From contig NZ_JAHSPR010000009.1 of NCBI RefSeq assembly GCF_019132845.1, positions 1 to 64,000 of the forward strand: a DNA stretch of 64,000 bases, in the 5' to 3' direction. The position numbers and the translations under genes are program-made. The stretch is from Advenella alkanexedens (lineage in GTDB: Bacteria; Pseudomonadota; Gammaproteobacteria; Burkholderiales; Burkholderiaceae_B). Of this stretch, positions 21,191 through 30,807 are shown piece by piece. Under the pieces are notes generated by a model, which did not search any database, was not told the DNA's origin, and saw only the letters and a program-made list of their open reading frames with translations. How positions within the stretch are numbered: position 1 is the stretch's first letter; every line of letters begins with the position of its first letter.

Positions 21191-21394
21191 AATATAAGCA
21201 TAATTAAAGGATTACGTGATTTTTTTATGCTTAAAACGTATTTTTGCAGGGGTTAACCCTGCAAAAGGGTGATGAACATCATCCAGGGGTTATTTAAAAG
21301 ACAAATGCGGGAATTGCTTTGGCCTTGTTTTTTAAATGATTTCCGAAAATTGGGGAATTTTCGATATTTATCTGGATTATAGGAGTTGGTTAAC
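21191..21394 (+). promoter_or_regulatory. ftsA-ftsZ intergenic region with two inverted repeats
   Basis: The only sizeable gap inside the dcw cluster. It holds a 9-bp inverted repeat, TAAGCATAA at 21195 with TTATGCTTA at 21225, and a perfect 10-bp one, TTTTGCAGGG at 21242 with CCCTGCAAAA at 21257, loop GTTAA. The second has no T run after it, so it is not a standard terminator. AGGAG at 21381-21385 is the ftsZ ribosome binding site. A separate ftsZ promoter here is inferred, not shown. Confidence 0.6.
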
Positions 21395-22588
21395 ATGGAT
21401 TTGGGTTTTCAAATATTAGATGACAGCAATAGCAGCGGTACTGTTATCAAGGTGATTGGTGTAGGTGGAGCAGGTGGCAACGCGGTGCGGCATATGATGC
21501 GTTCAGGTATTAAGGGTGTGGATTTCATCTGCGCTAACACCGATATCCAGGCGCTCACTGCTACAGAGGCACCCGTGCAAATTCGTTTGGGTAATTCAGG
21601 TCTGGGTGCCGGTGCCAAGCCAGAGCAGGGTCGTGCTGCTGCAGAGCTTGCGCGTGAAGAAATCAGGGCCGCCCTGAATGGCGCAAATATGGTTTTCATT
21701 ACTGCCGGCATGGGTGGTGGTACCGGAACCGGTGCTGGTCCTGTGGTAGCGGAAGTGGCCAAGGAGCTGGGTATTTTGACGGTTGGTGTGGTGACCAAGC
21801 CGTTTTCGTTTGAAGGAACCCGTCGCATGAAGTCGGCGGAAGAAGGTATTGCCGAGCTGGCCAAGCATGTACATTCCCTGATTGTGGTCCTGAACGAAAA
21901 ATTGTATGAGTTGATGGGCGAAGACGCGACCCAGGATGAGTGCTTCAAGGAGGCCGACAATGTTCTGTACAATGCCTGCGCAGGTATTGCAGAAATCATT
22001 AATGTCCAGGGCGATATCAACGTCGACTTCGAAGACGTCAAGACGGTGATGGGCGAATACGGCCAGGCCATGATGGGTACGGCAGTCGCCAGCGGCCAGG
22101 ATCGCGCCCGGGTAGCTGCCGAGCAGGCCATTGCCTGCCCGCTGCTCGAAGGTGTTGACCTGAATGGCGCGCGCGGTATCCTGGTTAATGTAACCGCCAG
22201 CCGTTCCCTGAAAATGACGGAAACCAAGCTGATCAATGAAATCATTAGCAGCTATGCATCCAAAGATGCTCACTTCATTTTTGGTAGTGCCTTTGATGAA
22301 TCCATGGGTGACAGCCTGCGTGTTACCGTGGTTGCCACGGGTCTCGGACGCAAACAGCCTGAATTGGTGCATAATGTAAACCAGAATGTGCGTACAGGTA
22401 CCGATGATCTGGTATTGAATTTGAATGCGGTTGAGAACCAGACTGAAGCGTTCAATCTGGATACCCCACCGGTATTCCGTAATCCTCGTGCTCGCAGCCA
22501 GGCGGCCTCCGATCAGGTAAGGGCGCTTGAAACATCAGGTATGGAACGCTACGATATTCCTGCCTTTTTACGCAAACAGGCCGATTAA
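21395..22588 (+). CDS. ftsZ: Cell division GTPase FtsZ
   Basis: Tubulin homologue that forms the Z ring. 397 residues: IKVIGVGGAGGNAVRHM at the N-terminus, tubulin signature GMGGGTGTGAGPVVAEVA, the T7 loop VDLNGARGILVNVTAS region with polymerisation residues, and a C-terminal conserved peptide YDIPAFLRKQAD that binds FtsA and ZipA. The start is the ATG at 21395, nine bases after AGGAG; an in-frame codon three residues earlier is ignored. Confidence 0.98.
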   Translation: MDLGFQILDDSNSSGTVIKVIGVGGAGGNAVRHMMRSGIKGVDFICANTDIQALTATEAPVQIRLGNSGLGAGAKPEQGRAAAELAREEIRAALNGANMVFITAGMGGGTGTGAGPVVAEVAKELGILTVGVVTKPFSFEGTRRMKSAEEGIAELAKHVHSLIVVLNEKLYELMGEDATQDECFKEADNVLYNACAGIAEIINVQGDINVDFEDVKTVMGEYGQAMMGTAVASGQDRARVAAEQAIACPLLEGVDLNGARGILVNVTASRSLKMTETKLINEIISSYASKDAHFIFGSAFDESMGDSLRVTVVATGLGRKQPELVHNVNQNVRTGTDDLVLNLNAVENQTEAFNLDTPPVFRNPRARSQAASDQVRALETSGMERYDIPAFLRKQAD

Positions 22589-22625
22589 TAAAAAGCAGAA
22601 CCAACAAAAAGGCAGTACCAACTCC

Positions 22626-22694
22626 GGATGGAAATCAGCTTAGTGGTTTCCATCCATTAAAAGAAACGGTTTCCCCAAGCCGTTTCTTTTTTGT
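22626..22694 (+). terminator. Terminator after ftsZ
   Basis: Two stem-loops in a row. The first pairs GGATGGAAA at 22626 with TTTCCATCC at 22647. The second pairs AAGAAACGG at 22661 with CCGTTTCTT at 22680 and runs into a T tract, a Rho-independent terminator. It closes the dcw transcript and separates it from lpxC. Confidence 0.88.
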
Positions 22695-22801
22695 TTTCGA
22701 TTGAAACACCTTTTTGTCAAATCAATAACTTGGCATGTCATTTCAAGGTAAAATGGCCTTTTATAAAAGGTAAATTTTGGCCTTGTTGCGATATTACACT
22801 T

Positions 22802-23725
22802 ATGCTCAGACAAAGAACAATTCAGAATCTAGTTAAAACAACGGGTGTCGGTGTCCACTCCGGAGAACGCGTGGAAATCGTCCTGCGTCCTGCCGAGGCA
22901 AACACCGGTATTGTTTTTCATCGTATTGATACCCCTGAGGTTATTGATTTTCCCGCCCTGGCAGACAAGGTGGGCGATACCCGTATGGCTTCAGTTCTGC
23001 AAAATGGCAACGTCCGTATCTCTACCGTAGAGCATTTAATGTCAGCCCTGGCCGGCTTGGGAATAGATAATATCCATATAGACCTGAATGCCGAAGAAGT
23101 GCCTATCATGGATGGCAGCGCCGGGACTTTTGTTTATTTGTTGCGCTCTGCCGGTATTGTTGAACAAAATGCACCCAAACGTTTTCTTAAAGTATTGAAA
23201 ACGGTAGAGGTGAGTGAAGGCGAGGGTGAGAATGCCAAATGGGCCCGCCTTGAGCCTTATGAAGGTTTTGCGCTGGCGTTTTCAATCAATTTCCAACATC
23301 CGGCCATTGATTCAACGGCCAGTTTTGCCGAAGTGGACTTCGCCCGTGATTCTTACACGAAGGAAATCGCCCGCGCCCGTACCTTTGGTTTTGCCAGCGA
23401 TGTCGAGGCCATGCGCTCTATGGGTCTGGCCCGTGGCGGCAGTCTTGATAACGCCATTGTCATGGATGATTATCGAATTCTTAACAGCGATGGTCTGCGT
23501 TATGATGATGAGTTCGTCAAGCATAAAATCCTTGATGCCATCGGTGATCTTTATCTGATTGGTAAACCTTTGCTGGCCCGTTATGTGGCCTGTAAATCGG
23601 GTCATGGCCTGAATAACAAGCTGTGCCGTGCTTTGTTGGCCCAGGAAGATGCCTGGGAAATCGTCACTTATGACTCACAGGCGGCCGCAGCCGATGCTGT
23701 TAGCCGTGACTGGCGTCTGGCTTAG
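22802..23725 (+). CDS. lpxC: UDP-3-O-acyl-GlcNAc deacetylase LpxC
   Basis: Zinc deacetylase, the committed step of lipid A synthesis. 307 residues, as E. coli LpxC (305). Visible are the opening [19 protein letters not shown], zinc His in [17 protein letters not shown], the substrate loop [12 protein letters not shown], and [12 protein letters not shown] with the second zinc His and Asp. The ATG at 22802 matches family starts; the open frame extends back to a TTG at 22691 without homology. Its stop codon overlaps the convergent gene by four bases. Confidence 0.97.
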   Translation: MLRQRTIQNLVKTTGVGVHSGERVEIVLRPAEANTGIVFHRIDTPEVIDFPALADKVGDTRMASVLQNGNVRISTVEHLMSALAGLGIDNIHIDLNAEEVPIMDGSAGTFVYLLRSAGIVEQNAPKRFLKVLKTVEVSEGEGENAKWARLEPYEGFALAFSINFQHPAIDSTASFAEVDFARDSYTKEIARARTFGFASDVEAMRSMGLARGGSLDNAIVMDDYRILNSDGLRYDDEFVKHKILDAIGDLYLIGKPLLARYVACKSGHGLNNKLCRALLAQEDAWEIVTYDSQAAAADAVSRDWRLA

Positions 23726-24225
23726 GTTTTTCTTCGCTTTAAAATTCGGGCAATGGTATCAGAAAATTCGCCTTCCGGCAGGGTTTTATGCAATTTATCA
23801 AAGGCATCCAGTGCAGATTGGTTTAAAATAGTCCTGTTTTCAGTATGAGCCCGGGCCTGCGGTTCGGGTTGGTACAGGTTGGCCTGTATTCTGATGCGAA
23901 CCTCATTGACGTTCAAGCCCTGATTCATCAGGAGCTGGCTGATTCTTGGTGTAAGTTGGCGTATCTTTGCCGCGTAGGCGGCACTGGGTACCGCAATGAC
24001 CAGGGTTCCGTTATCGAACTTCAGGATTTTACATGCCTGGGTAACCGGATCATGTAAACTGGCCAGGATTGTATTTTGTATGTCCAGGTAATAACTGGCT
24101 GTTTTAAGGATGTTCGCCTTTTGCTCATCATCCTTAAGCCAGCCCAGGGCAGTCTTTTCCCCATTGCTTTGTTGGCGATGGGTGGCATGGTTTTTGTTTT
24201 TATAATATTTACGAAACAGGGACAT
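23722..24225 (-). CDS. DUF721 / DciA-like protein
   Basis: A 167-residue protein of the DUF721 family. The core at about residues 50-110 ([29 protein letters not shown]...[13 protein letters not shown]) has the family pattern. Some DUF721 proteins are DciA, a DnaB helicase operator found where DnaC is absent; that function is inferred for this one. The gene lies between lpxC and secA on the other strand, as in Bordetella relatives. It overlaps the lpxC stop by four bases and its start is only 18 bases from the divergent M23 peptidase gene. Confidence 0.8.
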   Translation of the reverse strand: MSLFRKYYKNKNHATHRQQSNGEKTALGWLKDDEQKANILKTASYYLDIQNTILASLHDPVTQACKILKFDNGTLVIAVPSAAYAAKIRQLTPRISQLLMNQGLNVNEVRIRIQANLYQPEPQARAHTENRTILNQSALDAFDKLHKTLPEGEFSDTIARILKRRKT

Positions 24226-24243
24226 AGACAGTAGATAGGTAAA

Positions 24244-25338
24244 ATGTTTAGAAAGCGTAGAAAAGATCTTTTTTTATCAGAAAGTTCATATAGATACAGG
24301 CAGTCCAGCAGGAAAATCTGGACATTCAGCATGTCAGTCCTGGTTTTGGGTGTTGCAGTAGCCAGTGGTGCAATGCTAGAGCGATATTGGGGCGCTCAAT
24401 CTCTTAACCAGGAAAATAATAGCCATTTGGTCACCAATACGCAACCTTCCGCCCGCGATGAGGCGCTTATCCGTAATAGCGTCAACTTCATGGCCACCCA
24501 GGTGGGTGAGTTGCGTGCCCGGGTCGAAAGCCTGGAAAAACTGGGTACCCGGGTGGCCGGTACGGCAGGTCTGCTCAAATCCCCCGAGGCGGCAGCCATT
24601 TTGCCCGCGGCAAAAGAGTCGGATGAGTCATTTTCTTTTGAAGATGATCTGATTACCAATGACACGATCATGTCAGCCGAGGAAATCGGTCGTGAGCTGG
24701 ATATGCTCAAACAACAGATTTCAATGCAAAATGATGGTTTCAGAACCATGGAGCTGCTGCTTAATACGCGTAATGCCGATCGTAGTCGTATTCCTTCCGC
24801 TTTACCGGTTTCCATGACGGCAGCCCGTATCTCATCCGCCTATGGCTGGCGTCACCATCCTATCAGAAAAAAATATCATTTACATTCAGGCACCGACTTT
24901 GCGGCACCCACCGGTACCCCGATTTATGCCTCCTCGGCCGGCCTTGTTGTGGAAGCAGGTTATAACGGCGCTTATGGAAACTCCATAGATATTGATCATG
25001 GCAATGGCGTGGTAACCCGATATGCCCATGCGTCCAAGCTGTTGGTGAAAAAAGGTGACCTGGTTTCCAAAAAACAAATTATTGGCCGGGTAGGTTCCAC
25101 AGGGCGCTCAACGGGGTCGCATTTGCATTTCGAGGTCCGTGTCAACGACAATCCGGTTGATCCGCTTATGTTCCTGAAGCAAACCTCAACGGCTCCGGCA
25201 ACGGCGGTTGCCGAGAATTCATTGCTTGACACGGTCAGCAAGGCAAGTGCGGCTGTTATTGGGGCGCAACTGGGTTCTGGCGGAAAAGCTGGAGGCAGTT
25301 TGCGTTCTGGCGTTACAAGCGGAACCGGTATGCGTTAA
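24244..25338 (+). CDS. M23 family metallopeptidase, membrane anchored
   Basis: A 364-residue LytM-type protein. A cytoplasmic basic N-terminus precedes one membrane segment at about residues 25-42, then a periplasmic region with short coiled-coil potential (residues about 65-165), and a zinc peptidase domain: HLHSGTDFAAPTGTPIYA, GNSIDIDHGNGVVTRYAH and HLHFEV, all metal and catalytic histidines present. A glycine- and serine-rich tail follows. Likely a peptidoglycan endopeptidase at the cell envelope. It has its own short promoter region shared with the DUF721 gene; secA follows after 94 bases. Confidence 0.9.
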   Translation: MFRKRRKDLFLSESSYRYRQSSRKIWTFSMSVLVLGVAVASGAMLERYWGAQSLNQENNSHLVTNTQPSARDEALIRNSVNFMATQVGELRARVESLEKLGTRVAGTAGLLKSPEAAAILPAAKESDESFSFEDDLITNDTIMSAEEIGRELDMLKQQISMQNDGFRTMELLLNTRNADRSRIPSALPVSMTAARISSAYGWRHHPIRKKYHLHSGTDFAAPTGTPIYASSAGLVVEAGYNGAYGNSIDIDHGNGVVTRYAHASKLLVKKGDLVSKKQIIGRVGSTGRSTGSHLHFEVRVNDNPVDPLMFLKQTSTAPATAVAENSLLDTVSKASAAVIGAQLGSGGKAGGSLRSGVTSGTGMR

Positions 25339-25432
25339 ACTACTGGCTTAGAGTAAAAATTTTGACTAACCACATTGGACCGGTTTGGCGGGCAGCGCCT
25401 GCGAAAATCCAAGCTTATATTGCAAAATAAGA

Positions 25433-28180
25433 ATGATTTCTATACTTAAAAAACTAGTTGGCAGCCGTAACGACCGCATACTCAAACAGTATCGCAAAAT
25501 AGTGGCAAAAATCAATGCGCTGGAAAAAACAGTCTCGGCGCTTTCCGATGAAGAACTTTCAGCCAAAACACCTGAATTTCGTGCCCGTCTCGAAAAGGGA
25601 GAAAGTCTGAATGACTTGCTTCCCGAGGCCTTTGCCGTTACCCGCGAGGCATCTCGCCGGATTTTGGGCATGCGTCACTTTGATGTGCAGCTGTTGGGGG
25701 GTATTGCCCTGCATAACGGTAAAATCGCGGAAATGCGTACCGGTGAGGGTAAAACCCTCATGAGTACTTTGCCCGTTTACCTGAATGCCTTAAGTGGCAA
25801 AGGTGTGCATGTGGTAACGGTTAATGATTACCTGGCCCGTCGTGACGCGCAGTTGAACGGTCGCCTGTACAACTTCCTGGGCATGAGTGTAGGGGTGGTG
25901 GTTCCCCAGCAGGACAACCAGGAAAAAATTGCCGCTTACCGTGCTGATATCACTTATGGCACCAATAATGAATTTGGCTTCGATTACCTGCGTGACAACA
26001 TGGAATACCGTGTCGAGGACCGTCGTCAGCGTGGCCTTAATTATGCGATCGTCGATGAGGTCGACTCGATCCTGATTGATGAGGCCCGTACCCCATTGAT
26101 TATTTCGGGTCAGGCTGAAGACAATACCGAATTGTATGTTCGCATGAATGGTATTCCTGCCTTGCTTACGCGCATGAACGAAGAGCCCAAGCCGCAGGAA
26201 CCCGAGCCCGAAGGCGATTTCTGGGTAGATGAAAAATCCCAGCAAATTTACCTGTCTGAAGCCGGTCATGAAAAAGCCGAGCAGCTTTTGCGTCAGGCCG
26301 GCATTTTGCCCGAAGGCGAGTCTTTGTATGATCCACGCAACATCACTTTAATGCATCATTTGATGGTGGCTTTGCGGGCCCATAATCTGTTCTTCAAAGA
26401 CCAGCATTATGTGGTGCAAAACAACGAAGTGATTATTGTCGATGAATTCACCGGACGATTCATGGCGGGCCGTCGCTGGTCCGATGGTTTGCACCAGGCA
26501 GTTGAGGCCAAGGAAGGTGTACAAATCCAGAATGAGAATCAGACACTGGCTTCCATTACCTTCCAGAATTATTTCCGCATGTATGAAAAACTGGCGGGCA
26601 TGACCGGCACGGCCGATACCGAAGCCTATGAGTTCCAGGAAATTTACGGTCTTGAAACCGTTATTATTCCTACCAACCTGCCCATGATCCGGATCGACCA
26701 GAACGACCAGATCTTCAAAAATGACCAGGAAAAATTCGCCGCGATCATTAAAGATATCCGTGATTGTCATGAGCGTGGCCAGCCTGTTCTGGTGGGTACC
26801 ACCAGTATCGAAAACTCGGAGCTTTTGTCTGAGCTGCTGAAAAAAGAAAAACTGCCTCATGAAGTGCTTAATGCCAAACAGCATGCCCGTGAGGCGGAAA
26901 TCGTGGCCGAGGCGGGAAAACCCGGGCGCATTACGATCGCCACCAATATGGCCGGTCGTGGTACCGACATCGTATTGGGCGGCAGCATAGAAAAAGCCAT
27001 CAATCAGGTTCGTGCCGATGATTCTCTCACGGCCGCCCAGAAAGAAGAAAAAATCGCCAGCATCCGCGAAGCCTGGAAACCGCTTAATGAGCAGGTCAAG
27101 GCTGCGGGCGGATTGCGTATTATCGGTACCGAACGCCATGAGTCACGCCGGATCGACAACCAGCTGCGTGGTCGTGCCGGTCGTCAGGGCGATCCCGGTT
27201 CTTCCCGTTTTTATCTTTCCCTTGATGATTCGCTCATGCGTATTTTCGCCGGTGAGCGGGTGCGTGCCATCATGGAGCGCCTGGGTACCGACGGTGAGCC
27301 TATCGAGGCCAAAATGGTTTCCCGCTCTATCGAGTCGGCACAGCGCAAGGTGGAAAGCCGCAACTTCGATATTCGCAAGCAACTGCTTCAGTACGATGAC
27401 GTTTCCAACGATCAGCGCAAGGTCTTGTATGGCCAGCGTAACGAGGTGCTTGAGGAGGCCTCCATTTCGGATATGGTTGCCGAATTGCGCAGTGCTGCAG
27501 TGAATGATCTGGTGCGCACGTATGTGCCCGAAGACTCCATGGAAGAGCAATGGGATATTCCTGCGCTGGAAACCGCGCTTGCCGCCGAGCTGCAAATAGA
27601 GGTGCCTTTGACGGCCATGATTCAGGCGGATGACAGTGTTGGTGAGGAAGAAATCCTGGCGGCCATCCAGGAGGCAGCCAAGAATGCCTATGAGGCCAAG
27701 GTTGCACTGGTTGGGCAGGAACAGTGGTCTTCGTTTGAGCGTTCCATCCTGTTGCAAACCATTGATGCACACTGGCGTGAGCATCTGGCATCACTGGATC
27801 ACCTGCGTCAGGGCATCCATTTGCGCGGATATGCACAAAAAGATCCTAAACAGGAATACAAGAAAGAGGCCTTCCAGTTGTTTGCCGGTATGCTTGAGCG
27901 TATCCGCAATGATACGATCAAAGTGCTAATGACTGTTCAGATCCGCTCTCCCGAGCAGGTCCAGCAGGCGGGTGAAGAGGCCGCCAAGCCGCATGTGCGG
28001 AACGTAACGCTTCATCATTCTGACTTTGACGAAGCTTTGGGTGCTGAAGTCAATGAAAATGGTGATGTCTCTGCGGGTGGCATTGTTGTTAAAAACATGA
28101 TGGCCAATGTAGGACGCAATGATCCGTGTCCATGCGGTAGCGGCAAGAAATACAAACATTGCCATGGTCAATTGAAATAA
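25433..28180 (+). CDS. secA: Preprotein translocase ATPase SecA
   Basis: The motor that drives proteins through SecYEG. 915 residues, near the E. coli length (901). Walker [33 protein letters not shown], the second nucleotide-fold motifs [14 protein letters not shown] and [20 protein letters not shown], and the C-terminal zinc motif [14 protein letters not shown] that binds SecB. The ATG at 25433 matches family starts ([15 protein letters not shown]); the longer frame from 25385 is rejected. No secM-like arrest gene precedes it. Confidence 0.98.
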   Translation: MISILKKLVGSRNDRILKQYRKIVAKINALEKTVSALSDEELSAKTPEFRARLEKGESLNDLLPEAFAVTREASRRILGMRHFDVQLLGGIALHNGKIAEMRTGEGKTLMSTLPVYLNALSGKGVHVVTVNDYLARRDAQLNGRLYNFLGMSVGVVVPQQDNQEKIAAYRADITYGTNNEFGFDYLRDNMEYRVEDRRQRGLNYAIVDEVDSILIDEARTPLIISGQAEDNTELYVRMNGIPALLTRMNEEPKPQEPEPEGDFWVDEKSQQIYLSEAGHEKAEQLLRQAGILPEGESLYDPRNITLMHHLMVALRAHNLFFKDQHYVVQNNEVIIVDEFTGRFMAGRRWSDGLHQAVEAKEGVQIQNENQTLASITFQNYFRMYEKLAGMTGTADTEAYEFQEIYGLETVIIPTNLPMIRIDQNDQIFKNDQEKFAAIIKDIRDCHERGQPVLVGTTSIENSELLSELLKKEKLPHEVLNAKQHAREAEIVAEAGKPGRITIATNMAGRGTDIVLGGSIEKAINQVRADDSLTAAQKEEKIASIREAWKPLNEQVKAAGGLRIIGTERHESRRIDNQLRGRAGRQGDPGSSRFYLSLDDSLMRIFAGERVRAIMERLGTDGEPIEAKMVSRSIESAQRKVESRNFDIRKQLLQYDDVSNDQRKVLYGQRNEVLEEASISDMVAELRSAAVNDLVRTYVPEDSMEEQWDIPALETALAAELQIEVPLTAMIQADDSVGEEEILAAIQEAAKNAYEAKVALVGQEQWSSFERSILLQTIDAHWREHLASLDHLRQGIHLRGYAQKDPKQEYKKEAFQLFAGMLERIRNDTIKVLMTVQIRSPEQVQQAGEEAAKPHVRNVTLHHSDFDEALGAEVNENGDVSAGGIVVKNMMANVGRNDPCPCGSGKKYKHCHGQLK

Positions 28181-28241
28181 AGGCCAGGTAAAAGCCTGAA
28201 ACGGATATCCGTCAGGCTTTGATGTTCTTTGTGTTATGAAA

Positions 28242-28283
28242 ATGACTGAATACTGAATTCAACGGTATCCAGTCATTTTTTTG
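28242..28283 (+). terminator. secA terminator
   Basis: ATGACTG with ATAC one base on pairs with GTAT, C, CAGTCAT around a loop of eleven bases, followed by seven T. It lies about 60 bases after secA and before the convergent mgtE. Confidence 0.85.
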
Positions 28284-28336
28284 TGGTCTTCAGGGCTGGG
28301 CAGTTGGTGTGGGCACCACTTTTGCCTGCGAGACTG

Positions 28337-29827
28337 TTAAAGCAGAAAGATACTGGCCAGCCCCAGGAAGATGAAAAAACCCAGAGAGTCGGTGACAAAA
28401 GTGAGCAATACCGAAGAACCAATGGCGGGATCTTTGCCAAACTTGTCGCGGAAAATTGGGATCAGGACACCCAGCATGGCACCAATCAGCATATTGCACA
28501 GCATGGCGGTGGCCATGACCAAGGCAATTTTGAATGAGCCTGAAATAGCCCAGGAAAAACCAGCAGCTACGATGGTGCCAATGAAACCGACTAAAATAGT
28601 CACAATAAATTCCCGTTTCAGCAGGGAAGTAAAGTTCTTTGAGGTAATGCGTCCAACCGCCAGGGCCCGGATGACCATGGTCATTGTCTGGTTACCCGAG
28701 TTGCCACCAATACCTGCCACAATAGACATCAGGAAAGCCAAAATAACGATATGGCTGACCGTGCCTTCAAATTGTGAGGCAATGACCGCGGCGGTGGAGG
28801 CTGTACATAAATTGATCAACAGCCAGGGGGAACGGTTTTTGATGGCTTTGACGACCGGCGCAAAAATATCTTCTTCATGAAGGCCGGCACGGGATAAATC
28901 CTGTTCTTGTGAATCTTCACGAATCACATCCACCATATCAGCAATGGTTACCCGGCCAATCAGGCGGTTTTGCCGGTTGACAACCGGTGCGGAAACCAGG
29001 TCATAACGCTCGAAAGCCGACGCGGCATCGGTATCGTCATCACTGGGTTTGAGGGAAAGATAGTCAGTTTTCATGACATCTTTCACGTTAGTGTCCGGGT
29101 CATTGACCAGTAGTTGGGAAATGCTTAATACGCCCTGAAGGCGATCCTGGCGATCCACCACAAAAATCTGGTCAGTATGGTCTGGCAGTTCTTCAAGGCG
29201 CCTGAGGTAACGCAAGACGACCTCAAGGCTGACATCTTCACGCACCCGTACCATCTCGAAGTCCATGATGGCACCCACGGTATCTTCAGGGTAGCCCATG
29301 GCTTCAAGCAATTGTGCCCGTTCTTCGTTGGTAAGGCCTTTTTGGACTTCGGCAACAATATCGGCGGGAAGGTCGGGCGCCAGATCGGCCAGTTCATCAG
29401 CGTCAAGGTCTTCGGTGGCGGCCAGAAGATCTTCGCGATTCATGGATGAAATCAGGTCTTCACGAACCCAGTCATCAACCTCGAGAAGAATATCGCCATC
29501 ATATTTGGCATTCACCAGGCTCCAGATCAGGCGGCGCTGCTCTGAGGGTAATGACTCAAGGATAAAGGCAATATCGGCCGGATGCAGCTGGTTAAGTGTG
29601 TGTTCCAGCTCAGCCTCATGTTGCCGCCTTAATAAGCCTTCAATAATGTCGGCCTGTTCGTCTCCTTCTTCTTGCCTGCGTACAAGGTTTTCTACCAGGG
29701 CATGCTTTTTCAGTAATTCCTGTATTCTTTCCAGTGCCAGTTGCGCATCTTCGGTATCCAGTCTTCTGGGTACCATGATGGCAACGGCTTCGGGCGCTTT
29801 GCTTTCTTCTTTTACGTCATTATTCAT
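28337..29827 (-). CDS. mgtE: Magnesium transporter MgtE
   Basis: A Mg2+ channel/transporter of the inner membrane. 496 residues: an acidic cytoplasmic MgtE N domain (residues about 30-175, with LNQLHPADIAFILESLP and the repeated DLPADIVAEV), a CBS pair (about 175-300, with SAPVVNRQNRLIGRVTIADMVDVI), and a membrane domain of five helices from about 330 (SPWLLINLCTA, GIGGNSGNQTMTMVIRALA). The order is standard and the protein looks intact. It starts two bases after the suhB stop, so the two are cotranscribed. Confidence 0.95.
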   Translation of the reverse strand: MNNDVKEESKAPEAVAIMVPRRLDTEDAQLALERIQELLKKHALVENLVRRQEEGDEQADIIEGLLRRQHEAELEHTLNQLHPADIAFILESLPSEQRRLIWSLVNAKYDGDILLEVDDWVREDLISSMNREDLLAATEDLDADELADLAPDLPADIVAEVQKGLTNEERAQLLEAMGYPEDTVGAIMDFEMVRVREDVSLEVVLRYLRRLEELPDHTDQIFVVDRQDRLQGVLSISQLLVNDPDTNVKDVMKTDYLSLKPSDDDTDAASAFERYDLVSAPVVNRQNRLIGRVTIADMVDVIREDSQEQDLSRAGLHEEDIFAPVVKAIKNRSPWLLINLCTASTAAVIASQFEGTVSHIVILAFLMSIVAGIGGNSGNQTMTMVIRALAVGRITSKNFTSLLKREFIVTILVGFIGTIVAAGFSWAISGSFKIALVMATAMLCNMLIGAMLGVLIPIFRDKFGKDPAIGSSVLLTFVTDSLGFFIFLGLASIFLL

Positions 29828-29829
29828 GC

Positions 29830-30699
29830 TTATTCTTTTTTAATGGTGGGGGCAGTCAGGTGTGGCTTGAGCATGGCCATGAGTTCGGGGAAAACCTGTT
29901 TGTTGGCGGCGGCAACATAACCTTTAACAGGCCAGGGATCAATGCCGTACATGTCTTCGGCCTGCCCGCCCGCTTCGCGCACGAGAAGGGTGCCTGCGGC
30001 AACGTCCCAGGGAGCCAGACCCATTTCCCAGTAGGCATCAAACCGGCCACAGGCAACCCAGGCCAGATCAAGAGCTGCTGCGCCCAGGCGGCGTATGCCG
30101 CGAGTCGTATGCAGGGCAGCATCAAAGGTGGGCATGTATTGATCGGCAAAAGAAAAATCCCGGAACGGTACGCCTGTACCAAGAATGGAGTCTGACAGTG
30201 ATTGTGAGGTCGAGCAGTAAATCCGCTCGCCATTCAGTCGGGCGCCTTCCTGATAAATGGCGGTGAACAGTTCTTCCCGGCAGGGGTCGTACACCACCGA
30301 GACAACCGGTGTGTCACGGCTCAGGGGCTCGGTATCGGCTTGCAGTTGGGTGCCAGCATGGGCAATTAATCCCAGTGACACGGCGTAATGCGGAATGCCG
30401 TGCAGGAAATTCGTGGTGCCATCAAGCGGATCGATATACCAGGTGGCTGTGCCGGTGGGTTTGCCGCCGGTCTCTTCAGCCACAATACCAAACTCTGGTG
30501 TTAGTTTGGTCAGTTGCTCCAGAATTGCGGCCTCGGCTTCGCGGTCTGCCTGGGAAACCAGGTCGTTGCGCGATTTGTGATCAATAACCAGATCAGATCT
30601 GTTATGGGCATATGCCTGTAAAATTGACGCGGCGGCATGTGCTGCGGTAATGCCGGCTTCCAATGCTCTGCTAAAATCCAAATAATTCTTTGTTAACAT
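29830..30699 (-). CDS. suhB: Inositol monophosphatase family protein (SuhB type)
   Basis: A Mg2+/Li+-sensitive phosphatase of 289 residues. Motifs: VAEETGG with the metal-binding Glu, the DPLDGTTNFLHG box, and the late APWDVAAGTLLVREAGG. E. coli SuhB also takes part in rRNA transcription antitermination; whether this one does cannot be read from sequence, and other family members hydrolyse different sugar or nucleotide phosphates. It is the first gene of a two-gene unit with mgtE and is divergent from mnmC. Confidence 0.88.
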   Translation of the reverse strand: MLTKNYLDFSRALEAGITAAHAAASILQAYAHNRSDLVIDHKSRNDLVSQADREAEAAILEQLTKLTPEFGIVAEETGGKPTGTATWYIDPLDGTTNFLHGIPHYAVSLGLIAHAGTQLQADTEPLSRDTPVVSVVYDPCREELFTAIYQEGARLNGERIYCSTSQSLSDSILGTGVPFRDFSFADQYMPTFDAALHTTRGIRRLGAAALDLAWVACGRFDAYWEMGLAPWDVAAGTLLVREAGGQAEDMYGIDPWPVKGYVAAANKQVFPELMAMLKPHLTAPTIKKE

Positions 30700-30807
30700 C
30701 GTAAATCGCCCATTCAGTCCTTATAAACAGGAATTATACACAGGAGTGACTCCTGGGTCCCTGGCTCCTGATACTTAAATTTTTGATTTGCCCGAACGCT
30801 TTCTTTC
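30700..30807. other. Divergent suhB-mnmC intergenic region with inverted repeat
   Basis: 108 bases between divergent genes. It contains CAGGAG TGA CTCCTG at 30741-30755 and a third copy, CTCCTG, at 30766, a small repeat cluster that may be an operator. No RNA gene is seen. Confidence 0.4.

Noticed and set aside
21242..21266. Perfect 10-bp hairpin as a terminator after ftsA
   Set aside because: No T tract follows in either direction, so it is kept as an unexplained inverted repeat rather than a terminator.
21409..22245. 278-codon open frame opposite ftsZ
   Set aside because: A codon-usage shadow of a highly conserved gene, rich in Ser, Pro and Thr with no domain.
22691..22801. N-terminal extension of LpxC from a TTG at 22691
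   Set aside because: The extra 37 residues are encoded by the terminator region and have no counterpart in the family.
26348..27139. 263-codon open frame opposite secA
   Set aside because: Shadow frame; secA on the other strand is complete and unmistakable.
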